Source: an uncultured Lactobacillus sp. (GTDB lineage Bacteria; Bacillota; Bacilli; Lactobacillales; Lactobacillaceae). From it: a stretch of 64,000 bases of DNA. Both the position numbers and the translations under genes were made by a program. Location: NCBI GenBank assembly GCA_937916845.1, contig CALFSK010000015.1, positions 62,001-126,000 on the forward strand, read 5' to 3'. The notes under the pieces were generated by a model, which saw nothing but the letters and a program-made list of their open reading frames with translations, ran no database searches and was not told the DNA's origin. Positions 26,946 through 35,117 of the stretch are shown piece by piece. The first letter of the stretch is position 1. Each line of letters begins with the position of its first letter.

Positions 26946-27824
26946 ATGCAATTTGTCTGGCAGCACCGGGGCGCCCCGGTTTCCATGAAGCACTTTTTAA
27001 CGACTCACGGAATCAGTATGCGGCTTATCAAGGCCGTTAAACACGGTGAGGGGCAGTTTCTCGTCAATGATCACCCGGTGACTGGTGTCATAACGGTCAA
27101 TAACGGTGACGTAGCGGGGTTACGGCTAGCTAACGAAGCACCGGACCCGGAAATTGCGGTCAATAATGAATCGTTAGCGGTTATTTTTGAAGATGATAAT
27201 TGGTTAGTCGTCAATAAACCGGCAGGACTCACCAGTGTTCCGGGTCCCAGTGACCGGGAAGCGACGCTCGTCAATCGAATCAAGGGGTATTTAATTGCGC
27301 AACAGGCGCCTAATCAGCGGCCCCATTTGATCACTCGTTTAGACCGGGACACGAGTGGGTTAGTGTTAGTTGCAAAGCACCGGGTCGCTCAGAGTATCTT
27401 GGCTGACCCGCAGTTGAAGGCCACCTTGCATAAGACTTATTTAGCTTGGATTCAGGGAACCATTCAACCAGCTAAAGGCGTCATTGAGCAACCAATTGGC
27501 CGACCAGATGAGTCGCCGCGGCGCCAAGTGATGGCGACGGGGAAGCATGCTGTGACTAAGTATGAGGTGGTTGCGACTAATGCAACCGCTGATGTCAGTC
27601 GGGTTCGCTTAGAACTCGTGACCGGACGGACGCACCAGATTCGCGTGCACCTGACCAGTTTAGGGCACCCGTTACTCGGGGATGCGCTGTATGGCGGTAA
27701 TCAACAGTTGATTCAGCGCCAGGCGCTGCACGCGGCTACTCTGAGTTTTTACGATCCGTTTGAACAAACTCAGGTCTACTTTGAAGCCCCGTTACCGGAT
27801 GATTTGAGTCGATTGCCGGTTTAA
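26946..27824 (+). CDS. RluA-family 23S rRNA/tRNA pseudouridine synthase
   Basis: 292 residues. A divergent S4-like N-terminus (1-75) is followed by the catalytic domain with the motif TRLDRDTSG, in which D133 is the catalytic aspartate. GRTHQIRVHL and the C-terminal HAATLSFYDPF are family signatures. It isomerises uridine to pseudouridine in structured RNA; which site cannot be told. GAAAGGA precedes ATG 26946, and a strong bidirectional terminator follows. Confidence 0.88.
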   Translation: MQFVWQHRGAPVSMKHFLTTHGISMRLIKAVKHGEGQFLVNDHPVTGVITVNNGDVAGLRLANEAPDPEIAVNNESLAVIFEDDNWLVVNKPAGLTSVPGPSDREATLVNRIKGYLIAQQAPNQRPHLITRLDRDTSGLVLVAKHRVAQSILADPQLKATLHKTYLAWIQGTIQPAKGVIEQPIGRPDESPRRQVMATGKHAVTKYEVVATNATADVSRVRLELVTGRTHQIRVHLTSLGHPLLGDALYGGNQQLIQRQALHAATLSFYDPFEQTQVYFEAPLPDDLSRLPV

Positions 27825-27854
27825 CTGTCAGTATGAAATCAAACGTCTAAATAT

Positions 27855-27905
27855 AACAAAAAATGGTATTTCAGAAAAAATCTTCTGAAATACCATTTTT
27901 TGTTA
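27855..27905. terminator. Bidirectional terminator
   Basis: A 21-base perfect arm beginning AACAAAAAATGGTATTTC pairs with its complement across AAAAATC. It serves the pseudouridine synthase and the convergent ArsR gene. Confidence 0.9.
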
Positions 27906-27908
27906 AAC

Positions 27909-28235
27909 CTATTTGCCACCGGCAGTGAGTGTGTCGGCCGCTAAAGTATCAAAGGTTGCTTGCAATTGCTTCAACGGATCACGCAAGGTGAGAAAATAAA
28001 TGTGCTCGACCCCGTTACTCCGCATGTCGATCACACCCGCTTCGCGCATTAATCGCAAGTGGTGTGAGACGGCGGGGCGCGAAATGTTGACCATGGCGGT
28101 AATATCCGTCACGTTTAGGCCGTCATCACTGTTCCCCAGAGCAATGATGATTTGGCGCCGAATCTTCTCAGAAAAAATGTTGATTAAAGTAGCGCTCTTT
28201 GCGAGTGCAGCTTCAGATTCTTGATAGTTAGCCAT
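27909..28235 (-). CDS. ArsR-family transcriptional regulator
   Basis: 108 residues forming a single winged helix-turn-helix (NVTDITAMVNISRPAVSHHLRLM at about 39-61). It lacks the cysteine pair of metal-sensing ArsR/SmtB proteins, so the signal is unlikely to be a classical metal site. The nearest divergent gene is the flavin reductase-like protein at 28628, the most likely target. AAAGGACAC precedes ATG 28235. A possible promoter about 270 bases upstream would leave a long leader. Confidence 0.82.
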   Translation of the reverse strand: MANYQESEAALAKSATLINIFSEKIRRQIIIALGNSDDGLNVTDITAMVNISRPAVSHHLRLMREAGVIDMRSNGVEHIYFLTLRDPLKQLQATFDTLAADTLTAGGK

Positions 28236-28627
28236 ATCTAACTGTGTCCTTTCGGCTTCAATTTAGAGTGACTGCACGACGGTCCCCCATTGGTGCGTAC
28301 GCCAAACCATTATGCAGCTTCTCAAAGTGAACAACTACGCCATCCCGGCGTTTGCGGCCTTAAGCGTCGCAATAAAGCCGTCCCATCCGTCTGCGTATTA
28401 GTCCGGAATAGGTTGGCTGTATTTAAGTCTGCAAGTTGTCGAACAGACTGTACAAGATTGGTAAAGTTGTACTTACGTTTATTAAAACAAGACCTTAATT
28501 GATTGTCAATCGTTTTTGTCAAAAGTGAACATCATTAGCCACTTTAATGGTTTGCGTTCGTTTTGTATACGTATTTGAACGTAAAAGTGCGGTAAAATGG
28601 AAATAACGAATAAAGAGGGGGATGGCT
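28236..28627. other. Divergent intergenic region with possible long arsR leader
   Basis: On the minus strand TTGACA (28503-28508) and TTTAAT, spaced 17 bases, form a fair promoter. This gives arsR a leader of about 230 bases. In it TTGCG and CGCAA pair around GACGCTTAAGGC-like sequence (about 28350-28380). A GCGTACGC palindrome lies near 28295-28303. No ORF is convincing. On the plus strand the promoter and GAGGGGG ribosome site of the next gene lie at the right end. Confidence 0.4.
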
Positions 28628-29392
28628 ATGAGGGTTATTGGAATTCTAGGGACCCATAATCCGGACGGGGTTACGGGTCAAATGCTGAAAGCCGTATTAA
28701 AGGGCGCGGCCACTAGTGCTGAAACGGAACTAGTCAATTTAAACGACTACACCCTGGTTCCGGACCATGATAATTTGCCCAATCCTGAGTTAGACCAGTT
28801 AGCGGCTAAGTTGCAAGCGGCTGACGTGTGGGTTTTGGCAGCGCCAACTTATCTAGGTGGTTTATCCGGTGTCATGAAGAACTTTTTGGATTGCTTCCGT
28901 AGTCGGATTGCCCGCTATAACGCGGTTGGCGAGGCCGTCCCGGATCAGTTTAAAAATAAGCACTATGTCACGATTACTGACTGTTATGCTGGGGGCGTTG
29001 AAAACTACCTGACCGGGGTCACCGACGCGGCATTTAAAACCATGGACAAGTTTTTGACGATGGGCGGCCTCATTAAATTGCGCGAGGTCGTCATCACGCG
29101 TACTTGGGGGATGCAGAACTTAACTGCTAAAAAGCAGGCGGAAGGCGAACGTGTGGGCCAAAAGGCGGCTCACAAAGTGGAAAGGGATGATAATACGATG
29201 AAACGTTACGTTGAACTGTTCTTCATGATTGCCGTCATGGCATTACTGACTATGGGGATTGAAGCTGGTTTGGGCCGGTTGATCCCACTCACTAATTTTT
29301 GGACGTACTACGGCGCCTTTGTCGTTATCTTTTACATTTTGTTGGCTAGCATTTTGCACTTTTTCACCGTGGTCAAGCATCGCCGGCGTTAA
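28628..29392 (+). CDS. NAD(P)H-dependent flavin reductase-like protein with C-terminal membrane helices
   Basis: About 254 residues. Residues 1-180 match the flavodoxin-like fold of NADPH-dependent FMN reductases: GTHNPDGVTGQM binds the FMN phosphate, and APTYLGGLSGVMKNFLD is the family hallmark. From about residue 195 two hydrophobic helices and a basic tail (KHRRR) follow, which is not part of the usual enzyme. ATG 28628 is preferred because GAGGGGG directly abuts the earlier ATG. It is divergent from the arsR gene, its probable regulator. The membrane tail suggests electron transfer at the membrane, which is inference. Confidence 0.8.
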   Translation: MRVIGILGTHNPDGVTGQMLKAVLKGAATSAETELVNLNDYTLVPDHDNLPNPELDQLAAKLQAADVWVLAAPTYLGGLSGVMKNFLDCFRSRIARYNAVGEAVPDQFKNKHYVTITDCYAGGVENYLTGVTDAAFKTMDKFLTMGGLIKLREVVITRTWGMQNLTAKKQAEGERVGQKAAHKVERDDNTMKRYVELFFMIAVMALLTMGIEAGLGRLIPLTNFWTYYGAFVVIFYILLASILHFFTVVKHRRR

Positions 29393-29415
29393 AAAGTGGT
29401 AACATGAAATTACGG

Positions 29416-29487
29416 GCGTCCTTAGTGTAACGGATAGCACGCGAGATTTCGGTCCTTGCGATCTCGGTTCAATTCCGAGGGGACGCA
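29416..29487 (+). tRNA. tRNA-Arg, anticodon TCG
   Basis: A 72-base cloverleaf. The acceptor stem GCGTCCT/GGGACGC has one T-G pair. D-stem is GTGT/GCAC, and the anticodon loop TTTCGGT gives TCG (arginine, codon CGA). T-arm is CTCGG-TTCAATT-CCGAG, and the discriminator is A. CCA is not encoded. The pair 31-39 is A-C, a mismatch closing the anticodon loop. Confidence 0.88.
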
Positions 29488-29541
29488 TTTTATTAATGAG
29501 CAGTGACCGCTGCCAAAAGTAAAGGTTTGGTCAAATGAATG

Positions 29542-29580
29542 GGTGGTTCGCTACGGGTAACCGTAACGAACCACCTTATT
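29542..29580 (+). terminator. Terminator of the tRNA gene
   Basis: Arms GGTGGTTCGCTACGG and CCGTAACGAACCACC around GTAA, then TTATTTT. Confidence 0.8.
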
Positions 29581-29637
29581 TTGGTATAATGGGCATATTA
29601 ATGACGATAAAATCAATTTTTAGTTGGAGGAATTTAA

Positions 29638-30639
29638 ATGCAGGTTGTTGGATCATTTATTGCCACAATCGGATGGTTAGGGTTGGCACTAATTGCCAGT
29701 GAACTACTCGCTACCCTGATTTATGATCTCGGGCAGTGGGTTGGCTATCGCCTCATTGGGGCGCGGGTCGTGGCCCTGGTTGGATTTCGGTATCAACTTT
29801 GTAGAGTTGACGGCCACTGGAAATTTCAGCGTCCACTGACGGCTTATCCGCACTTAGTCGCAATGCCGCCGGTCGATCCTAAACGCTTTAACCACGCCCT
29901 GTACTGTTTTGGGGGCGGGCTGTTTAATTTATTGGCCATTGTCTTGAGTCTCGTCACAATGATGCAGTTTACTTGGGACTTCAATCTGTGGTTGTTTATT
30001 TTTATTATTTGGGTCTGGGCAAATACGTTAAAAGTTGGCCAGTTGTTGCCGATGAATTTTCATGGTCGGCCGACCGCCGCGCAGGAGTTTCGAGCTGCCC
30101 GTGAATCAACGGCCGCAATGACGGCCGCGTACGTCACGGCTACTGCGACTGCGTTAAGAATGCAAACTGGCAGCGTTGCTGATTTGGATGCCGCAATGAT
30201 CGTCATGCCCCGTAACGGCGGGAACCAGAATTATTTGGTCGTTCGCCAGGCTTTTTTAATCTTGGAGTGGGGACTACAGCACGGGCTGAGCACGCCGGAT
30301 CTTTTAGCGGGATTGAGCCGGTTGGAACCAAGCTTTAACTTAGTACCACCAGCTGATTTGGCCCGCTACATGACCGCAACGCTTTATTGGAATTTGTTCA
30401 GTGAACATCCGGCGCCTCAGATTATCGGGTGGTATCAGGATCAGGGCGTTCAGCAATTACTGAAACGGTATGAACCACTGGCTAACTTTAAGTTGCAAGC
30501 CGTATACGAGTGGCAAGTCAATCATCAGCCTAAACGCGCGCTCGAACTGATCGATGCCGGCCTAAAGTATGCGCAACGAAGCAATGCGAGTGAAGAGTTA
30601 GTTTGGTTAAAAGCCTTAAGAGTTCGAGTAGAAGCTTAG
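29638..30639 (+). CDS. Membrane protein resembling a degenerate M50 peptidase
   Basis: 333 residues. Three or four membrane helices fill the first 140 residues, and the rest is soluble and helical. The layout recalls site-2 protease (M50) domains. Where HExxH is expected there is YDLGQ (in LIYDLGQWVGYRLIGARV); GGGLFNLLAIVL recalls the GPLxN segment, and LKVGQLLPMNFHG recalls the N-xxLLP-xDG motif. Both histidines and the glutamate are absent, so zinc protease activity is not expected. This link is my inference from pattern, not from a search. AGTTGGAGG precedes ATG 29638. Confidence 0.55.
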   Translation: MQVVGSFIATIGWLGLALIASELLATLIYDLGQWVGYRLIGARVVALVGFRYQLCRVDGHWKFQRPLTAYPHLVAMPPVDPKRFNHALYCFGGGLFNLLAIVLSLVTMMQFTWDFNLWLFIFIIWVWANTLKVGQLLPMNFHGRPTAAQEFRAARESTAAMTAAYVTATATALRMQTGSVADLDAAMIVMPRNGGNQNYLVVRQAFLILEWGLQHGLSTPDLLAGLSRLEPSFNLVPPADLARYMTATLYWNLFSEHPAPQIIGWYQDQGVQQLLKRYEPLANFKLQAVYEWQVNHQPKRALELIDAGLKYAQRSNASEELVWLKALRVRVEA

Positions 30640-30728
30640 TTTCTGGTAAAGAATGGTTGACTAAAACACTGCTGATAGTAGTGAAGTGCTAAGCTTAAAG
30701 TTAGCTTAGAACGAAAAAGGGTGAAATT

Positions 30729-31844
30729 TTGAAACAGCGGATAAAACAACGCGGGGGCCTGTGGCTGACCATCATTATCGTGGTGGTCGGCCTAATTGGC
30801 GTGGGTCTAACGCGTTTTAACGCCGGCTTCTACCGGCAGACGGTCGCCCAGGTCACACACGTCACGGCCAGCAGCCGGACGAAAACGACCGATGAGTTTG
30901 AAAATAAGGATGTGGATGCGGTTCAGACCGTCACGGTGCGAATCTTGAACCATAAGCATCAGGGGAAAACTTACCGGATAAAAAATAATTACACGCAATC
31001 TGGCGCCATGGATCAAGCGTACCGGCGCGGGGACCAAGTCTTCGTTCGAATTCCGGCCAACCGGCACAGCGCGGTCACGATTCAAGGCTTAAAACGCGAT
31101 ACGGCGTTAGCGTTTGTCGTCTGGCTAGCGTTTGCCTTATTGTTATTAATTATGCGGTTTAGTGGGTTCATGGCATTTTTGAGCGTGGCCTTAAACGCAG
31201 CGCTGTTCTACGCCGCCATCCAAATCGATTTGGCGACAAACGGTGGGCACGTTTACACGTTGTTTGGCATTCTCGCCGTTATCTTTGCGGCGCTGACCCT
31301 GTGGCTCGTCCTGGGGTGGGGTCGTCAAATGTGGGTCACCTTTGGCGCAACCATGGCTGGGACCGGCCTGGCTGTCGTGATTAGCCTGACCGTGTTTGCG
31401 GTGACGCATGAACGTGGTGTGACTTATGAATCAATGCAGTACGTCACCCAGGTGCCGCGGCCTTTATTTTTAGTCGAAACGATTTTAGGGTCGCTGGGCG
31501 CCGTGATGGACGAATCAACGGATATTGTAGCGTCGCTCTTTCAGTTGAAAACGGAGCGACCAGACATTGAACCTAACCAGATTTTTAAATCCGGGTTGCA
31601 AATTGGCCATTCAATCATGGGACCGCTCATCAACGTCTTATTCCTAATTTTTATGGCGGATACGTTTGCGATGACGTTACTCTATTTGCGAAACGGCAAT
31701 AATTGGGGTTACACCTTCACAATGAACATGTCCCTTGGAATGGTCCAAAGTTTGATTTCTGGGATTGGGATCGTCTTAGCGATTCCGGTGGCGAGCTGGC
31801 TGGCTAGTCGGCTGATGCCCGGGGAGCAGGTGAAGCCATCATGA
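30729..31844 (+). CDS. YibE/F-like membrane protein, first of a pair
   Basis: 371 residues. An N-terminal signal-like helix is followed by an outside domain of about 100 residues and six or so membrane helices of the YibE/F family. The start is TTG 30729 after AAGGGTG. The stop overlaps the ATG of the next gene (ATGA), so the two are translationally coupled and probably form one complex. The family's function is unproven; a transport role is often guessed. Confidence 0.82.
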   Translation: MKQRIKQRGGLWLTIIIVVVGLIGVGLTRFNAGFYRQTVAQVTHVTASSRTKTTDEFENKDVDAVQTVTVRILNHKHQGKTYRIKNNYTQSGAMDQAYRRGDQVFVRIPANRHSAVTIQGLKRDTALAFVVWLAFALLLLIMRFSGFMAFLSVALNAALFYAAIQIDLATNGGHVYTLFGILAVIFAALTLWLVLGWGRQMWVTFGATMAGTGLAVVISLTVFAVTHERGVTYESMQYVTQVPRPLFLVETILGSLGAVMDESTDIVASLFQLKTERPDIEPNQIFKSGLQIGHSIMGPLINVLFLIFMADTFAMTLLYLRNGNNWGYTFTMNMSLGMVQSLISGIGIVLAIPVASWLASRLMPGEQVKPS

Positions 31845-32608
31845 GTACGATTACGGTTTTAGGATTGGTATTATTTGTTTTGATGACGATCATCGGTGGC
31901 AAAACTGGTGCGACCGCCTTTCTCAGTTTGATTTTTAATTTTGGCCTGCTATTTCTAGCAGTCGTCTTGATCTCGTGGGGCTTTCCAGCGATGGGCGTCT
32001 CATTAGTTATCGGTACAATTATTTTGGCCTTCACGATTTTCTTTGGCGAAGACAATGAGCTGGCAGCCAAAACGGCTTACATCGCCGCACTGATCGTAAT
32101 GGTCGTTTTAATCCTCATTATTTTTCCGGTCGAGCACTGGATCATGGCGCAGGGCTTTAGCCTAGAAGATAGTGAAGATTTGGAAGGCATGTCGCTAACG
32201 ATTGGCGTTTCGTTTGTCGGGGTCGCGGTGACGGAAGCCATTCTAAGTACGCTCGGTGCGATTGCGGAAGCCAGCATTGCCATTGCGGCTGGGTTGAGTG
32301 AGATTATCGAACAACATCCGCAGGTGACGGCTAAGCGCCTCTACATTGATGGGATTAGTATTGGTAAGCAAATTATTGGGACGACGTTTAACACGCTGTT
32401 CTTCGGTTTCTTCGGGGGCTTTTTGGCACTGTTTATTTGGTTCTCAGGGTTACACTATTCTTTTGGTAGTGTGATCAATAATAAGATTTTTGTTGCGGAA
32501 GTCATCATGGTTTTGTTTTCTCTGATGGGGGTTATTTTGACCGTACCAGTGACGACCTGGGTGATGACGGTCGAGCATCGCCGCAATCAAGGTAAGCTAA
32601 AAGATTGA
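31841..32608 (+). CDS. YibE/F-like membrane protein, second of a pair
   Basis: 255 residues with seven likely membrane helices and no large outside domain. It belongs to the same family as its upstream partner, which it overlaps by four bases. The loop SEIIEQHPQVTAKRLYIDGI resembles the PDIEPNQIFKSGLQIG stretch of the partner, supporting an old duplication. Function is unknown. Confidence 0.82.
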   Translation: MSTITVLGLVLFVLMTIIGGKTGATAFLSLIFNFGLLFLAVVLISWGFPAMGVSLVIGTIILAFTIFFGEDNELAAKTAYIAALIVMVVLILIIFPVEHWIMAQGFSLEDSEDLEGMSLTIGVSFVGVAVTEAILSTLGAIAEASIAIAAGLSEIIEQHPQVTAKRLYIDGISIGKQIIGTTFNTLFFGFFGGFLALFIWFSGLHYSFGSVINNKIFVAEVIMVLFSLMGVILTVPVTTWVMTVEHRRNQGKLKD

Positions 32609-32661
32609 CGATGCGTTGAAAGATTTGTTAGGGTAGAAAAAACGACGGAGGTAGGACAAGT

Positions 32662-33246
32662 ATGCAGATTCGTAAAGCGCAACCACAAGATGGCGCACAG
32701 ATTGCACCGCTGATTGCAATGATTTATCGGGATATGGAGATGCCAGTGTTGAAGGATGTCAGTGAGGCTGACTTGCTAGACATGTTGACCAAGCTCTATT
32801 CGTTGCCGGAAAACCTGGATGGGTTAGCGCAAACGTTCGTGGCGACCTTTAAAGATAAGGTCGTTGGGGTCGCGTTTGGGCACCCAGCTCACAATGAGGT
32901 TGCGGTCAACGACCTACTAAAACGTGTTTCTGGCGAGCATTCCGGCTTTACGGCACCACTGGAATTAGGTGGTGAAGCGCGTCCTGGCGAATGGTACCTC
33001 AGTATGCTGGCCGTGGACCCGCAAACGCAAGGGCACGGTGTCGGCAGTCAACTATTGACGGCGCTACCGAAGCTGGTCAGTGGTTTAGGAGCTACCAAAC
33101 TCAGCTTGAACGTTGATGACGGCAATCCACGTGCCGCCAAGCTATACCACCGGCAAGGATTCACCGTTGATGGTCAGCTGATGATTGGCGTGCATCCGTA
33201 TGAACACATGGTCAAACCGATTACTGAAGGGGCCACTGAAGCCTAA
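32662..33246 (+). CDS. GNAT-family N-acetyltransferase
   Basis: 194 residues. The acetyl-CoA binding motif A is visible as LAVDPQTQGHGVGSQLL (about 117-133), followed by the NVDDGNPRAAKLYHRQGF segment typical of the fold. It transfers an acetyl group to an unknown amine or alcohol. GGAGGT precedes ATG 32662, and a terminator follows. Confidence 0.82.
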   Translation: MQIRKAQPQDGAQIAPLIAMIYRDMEMPVLKDVSEADLLDMLTKLYSLPENLDGLAQTFVATFKDKVVGVAFGHPAHNEVAVNDLLKRVSGEHSGFTAPLELGGEARPGEWYLSMLAVDPQTQGHGVGSQLLTALPKLVSGLGATKLSLNVDDGNPRAAKLYHRQGFTVDGQLMIGVHPYEHMVKPITEGATEA

Positions 33247-33269
33247 GCCTTTAAGTTAAAACGATTATC

Positions 33270-33306
33270 AGAGCAGTCTTACGTTTAATACGTGGGACTG
33301 CTCTTA
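33270..33306 (+). terminator. Terminator after the acetyltransferase
   Basis: Arms AGAGCAGTCTTACG and CGTGGGACTGCTCT around TTTAATA, followed by a weak T-run. Confidence 0.65.
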
Positions 33307-33414
33307 CTTGTTATTGAATTAATTTTTGCGGTTGAGCGTAAGCGGATACTTTATCAATTTAAAGAACACGGGTAGAATAGAGAAGAATAAGGATCGTTGG
33401 AAGGATGAAGTCCC

Positions 33415-34083
33415 ATGCAAATTTATTTTGTTCGGCACGGCCGGACGCAGTTTAACCTGGAACACCGTTTTCAGGGTGGTCGTTCTGATTCACCGTTACT
33501 ACCGGATGGAATTGTTGATGCACAAGCCGCTGGCAAATATCTAGCGGACACACAATTCGCCAAAGTTTATAGCAGTCCGCAAAAGCGGGCGATGGATACG
33601 GCGAAGTACGTGGTGGCTGCCAATCAGTGGCAACCGGAAATTACCGTTGAACCTGGGTTTAAAGAGTTCGACTTTGGGACCTGGGACGGACAGGCCGAAA
33701 ATGAAGTGCAACCTCGGGCTTACGCGCAAGTCTTGTTAAAACAACCGGGGGAGTACGACCCTAGCCAAGCGGGTGGCGGTGAAAGCTACGCGGCGTTTGT
33801 GGATCGAACAACGGCGGCGGTTCGTAAAATCGTGGCCGCAGCTGGGACTGATAACCCGCTACCTTTACTAGTAGTTGCGCATGGGCTAGTTACGACGATG
33901 ACGGTCAAGACCTTGCTCGGCGTGCCGGTTGCACAGTTACGTGATCCGTTTTACATGAATGGTCAGTTAATGAAGACCATCGGCAACGGTATCGTGGATA
34001 ACGGCAGTGTAACGGTCATTGAAACGACAGATAACGAACATTTTAATTTAAAAAAATGGAACGAAACTAGTTTTCTGAAGTAA
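33415..34083 (+). CDS. Histidine phosphatase family protein
   Basis: 222 residues. The catalytic motif is FVRHGRTQFN (His at residue 7), SSPQKRAMDTA carries the second Arg, FKEFDFGTWDG the catalytic acid, and VVAHG the second His. Members act as phosphoglycerate mutases or phosphatases; the insert pattern suggests a phosphatase. It is followed after 20 bases by a clear paralogue on the same strand. Confidence 0.85.
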   Translation: MQIYFVRHGRTQFNLEHRFQGGRSDSPLLPDGIVDAQAAGKYLADTQFAKVYSSPQKRAMDTAKYVVAANQWQPEITVEPGFKEFDFGTWDGQAENEVQPRAYAQVLLKQPGEYDPSQAGGGESYAAFVDRTTAAVRKIVAAAGTDNPLPLLVVAHGLVTTMTVKTLLGVPVAQLRDPFYMNGQLMKTIGNGIVDNGSVTVIETTDNEHFNLKKWNETSFLK

Positions 34084-34103
34084 CCCCCGAACGGAGGGAT
34101 ATA

Positions 34104-34760
34104 ATGGAACTTTATTTTATTCGCCATGGCCAAACGCAGTATAACATCGAGCACCGCTTTCAGGGCGGTGGCTGTGATTCGCCGCTGCTGGCAAGTGGCA
34201 TCGATGGTGCCAAGCGGGCCGGAGCGTATTTAAAGGACGTTCGCTTTGCCAAAGTGTACAGTAGTCCCCAGCTGCGAGCACTGAATACGGCCGAGTACGT
34301 GGTGGCGCCCAATCGCTGGCAGGATGAAATCACACTAGATTCACGGCTGAAAGAAATGGATTTTGGCAAGTGGGAAGGCCAAATTGAGGCGACGGTTGAA
34401 CCGCACGAGCAGTATGACGTATGCGTTAATCAACCAGAAAAATATCAACCTGAGTTATCTACCGGTGGTGAAAGCTACCCCGAATTTTTAAACCGAGTGA
34501 CGGCGGCAATTCACGATGCCGTCGCAACAGTCGGCTTGGATAGCCCCTTACCGATTTTGATTGTTTCGCACGGCTTGACGACCACTTTTGGCATTAAAGG
34601 GCTATTGAACGTTGCGGTCAAAGACTTGCGTCAGCCCCTCGTCGTAAACGGACAGACGGTCGGGACGGGGATCGTTGACAATGATAGTTTAACGGTCTTA
34701 GAGACGTACGATAACCAAAACTTCACGATTAAACGCTGGAACGAAACCAGTTATTTGTAA
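34104..34760 (+). CDS. Histidine phosphatase family protein, paralogue of its upstream neighbour
   Basis: 218 residues with FIRHGQTQYN, SSPQLRALNTA, LKEMDFGKWEG and IVSHG in the same order as the gene before it. Both carry the unusual EHRFQGG...DSPLL segment and the same C-terminal KRWNETSYL/KKWNETSFL ending, so this is a tandem duplication. AACGGAGGG precedes ATG 34104. No hairpin terminator is seen before element B1. Confidence 0.85.
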   Translation: MELYFIRHGQTQYNIEHRFQGGGCDSPLLASGIDGAKRAGAYLKDVRFAKVYSSPQLRALNTAEYVVAPNRWQDEITLDSRLKEMDFGKWEGQIEATVEPHEQYDVCVNQPEKYQPELSTGGESYPEFLNRVTAAIHDAVATVGLDSPLPILIVSHGLTTTFGIKGLLNVAVKDLRQPLVVNGQTVGTGIVDNDSLTVLETYDNQNFTIKRWNETSYL

Positions 34761-34783
34761 TCCGGTAGATGGCTAGAAACCAG

Positions 34784-34966
34784 TCCGGTTGGCGCTGACA
34801 ACATACGGTCGTGGGACCGGGGCTAGCCTGGGGAGCGGTCTAGCCCCTCGCCCGGAACAATTGCAAAAGCACAATTGTCCCGGACCGTCCGTGGTGTAAG
34901 CCCGGCAGAAAAAGCGCCGCACCAACACCACCGTCACGACCGATGTTATCAGCGCCAACCTCCGAG
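34784..34966. repeat. Structured intergenic element, family B copy 1
   Basis: About 183 bases between convergent genes. The outer arms 34786-34813 and 34935-34964 pair over about 27 bases. Inner hairpins are GGGGCTAG/CTAGCCCC (34819-34826, 34840-34847), ACAATTG/CAATTGT and GTGGTGT/ACACCAC (34891-34897, 34925-34931). GCGGTC in the first loop can pair with GACCGT at 34883. The copy at 60.6 kb changes arm bases in pairs while keeping loops such as GGAGCGGTCTAG. Confidence 0.8.
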
Positions 34967-35045
34967 TATTTAACTGAACTAACAATAATATAGTTAGTTT
35001 TAGCGGAGCGGATAGTTTAAGCATAATTAGTACTGCTAATATAAT

Positions 35046-35100
35046 TAAAAATAGTCCCAGTTCAAAGCCAAATTATGACTTCGAACTGGGACTATTTTTA
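35046..35100. terminator. Bidirectional terminator before murE
   Basis: Arms AAAAATAGTCCCAGTTC and GAACTGGGACTATTTTT. It ends the murE transcript on the minus strand. Confidence 0.85.
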
Positions 35101-35117
35101 TATAACTGGAACTATTA

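Noticed and set aside
34773..35024. An 83-codon minus-strand frame
   Set aside because: It is made by family B copy 1 and is rich in Arg/Pro/Cys in an arbitrary way; the equivalent frame in copy 2 is not kept.
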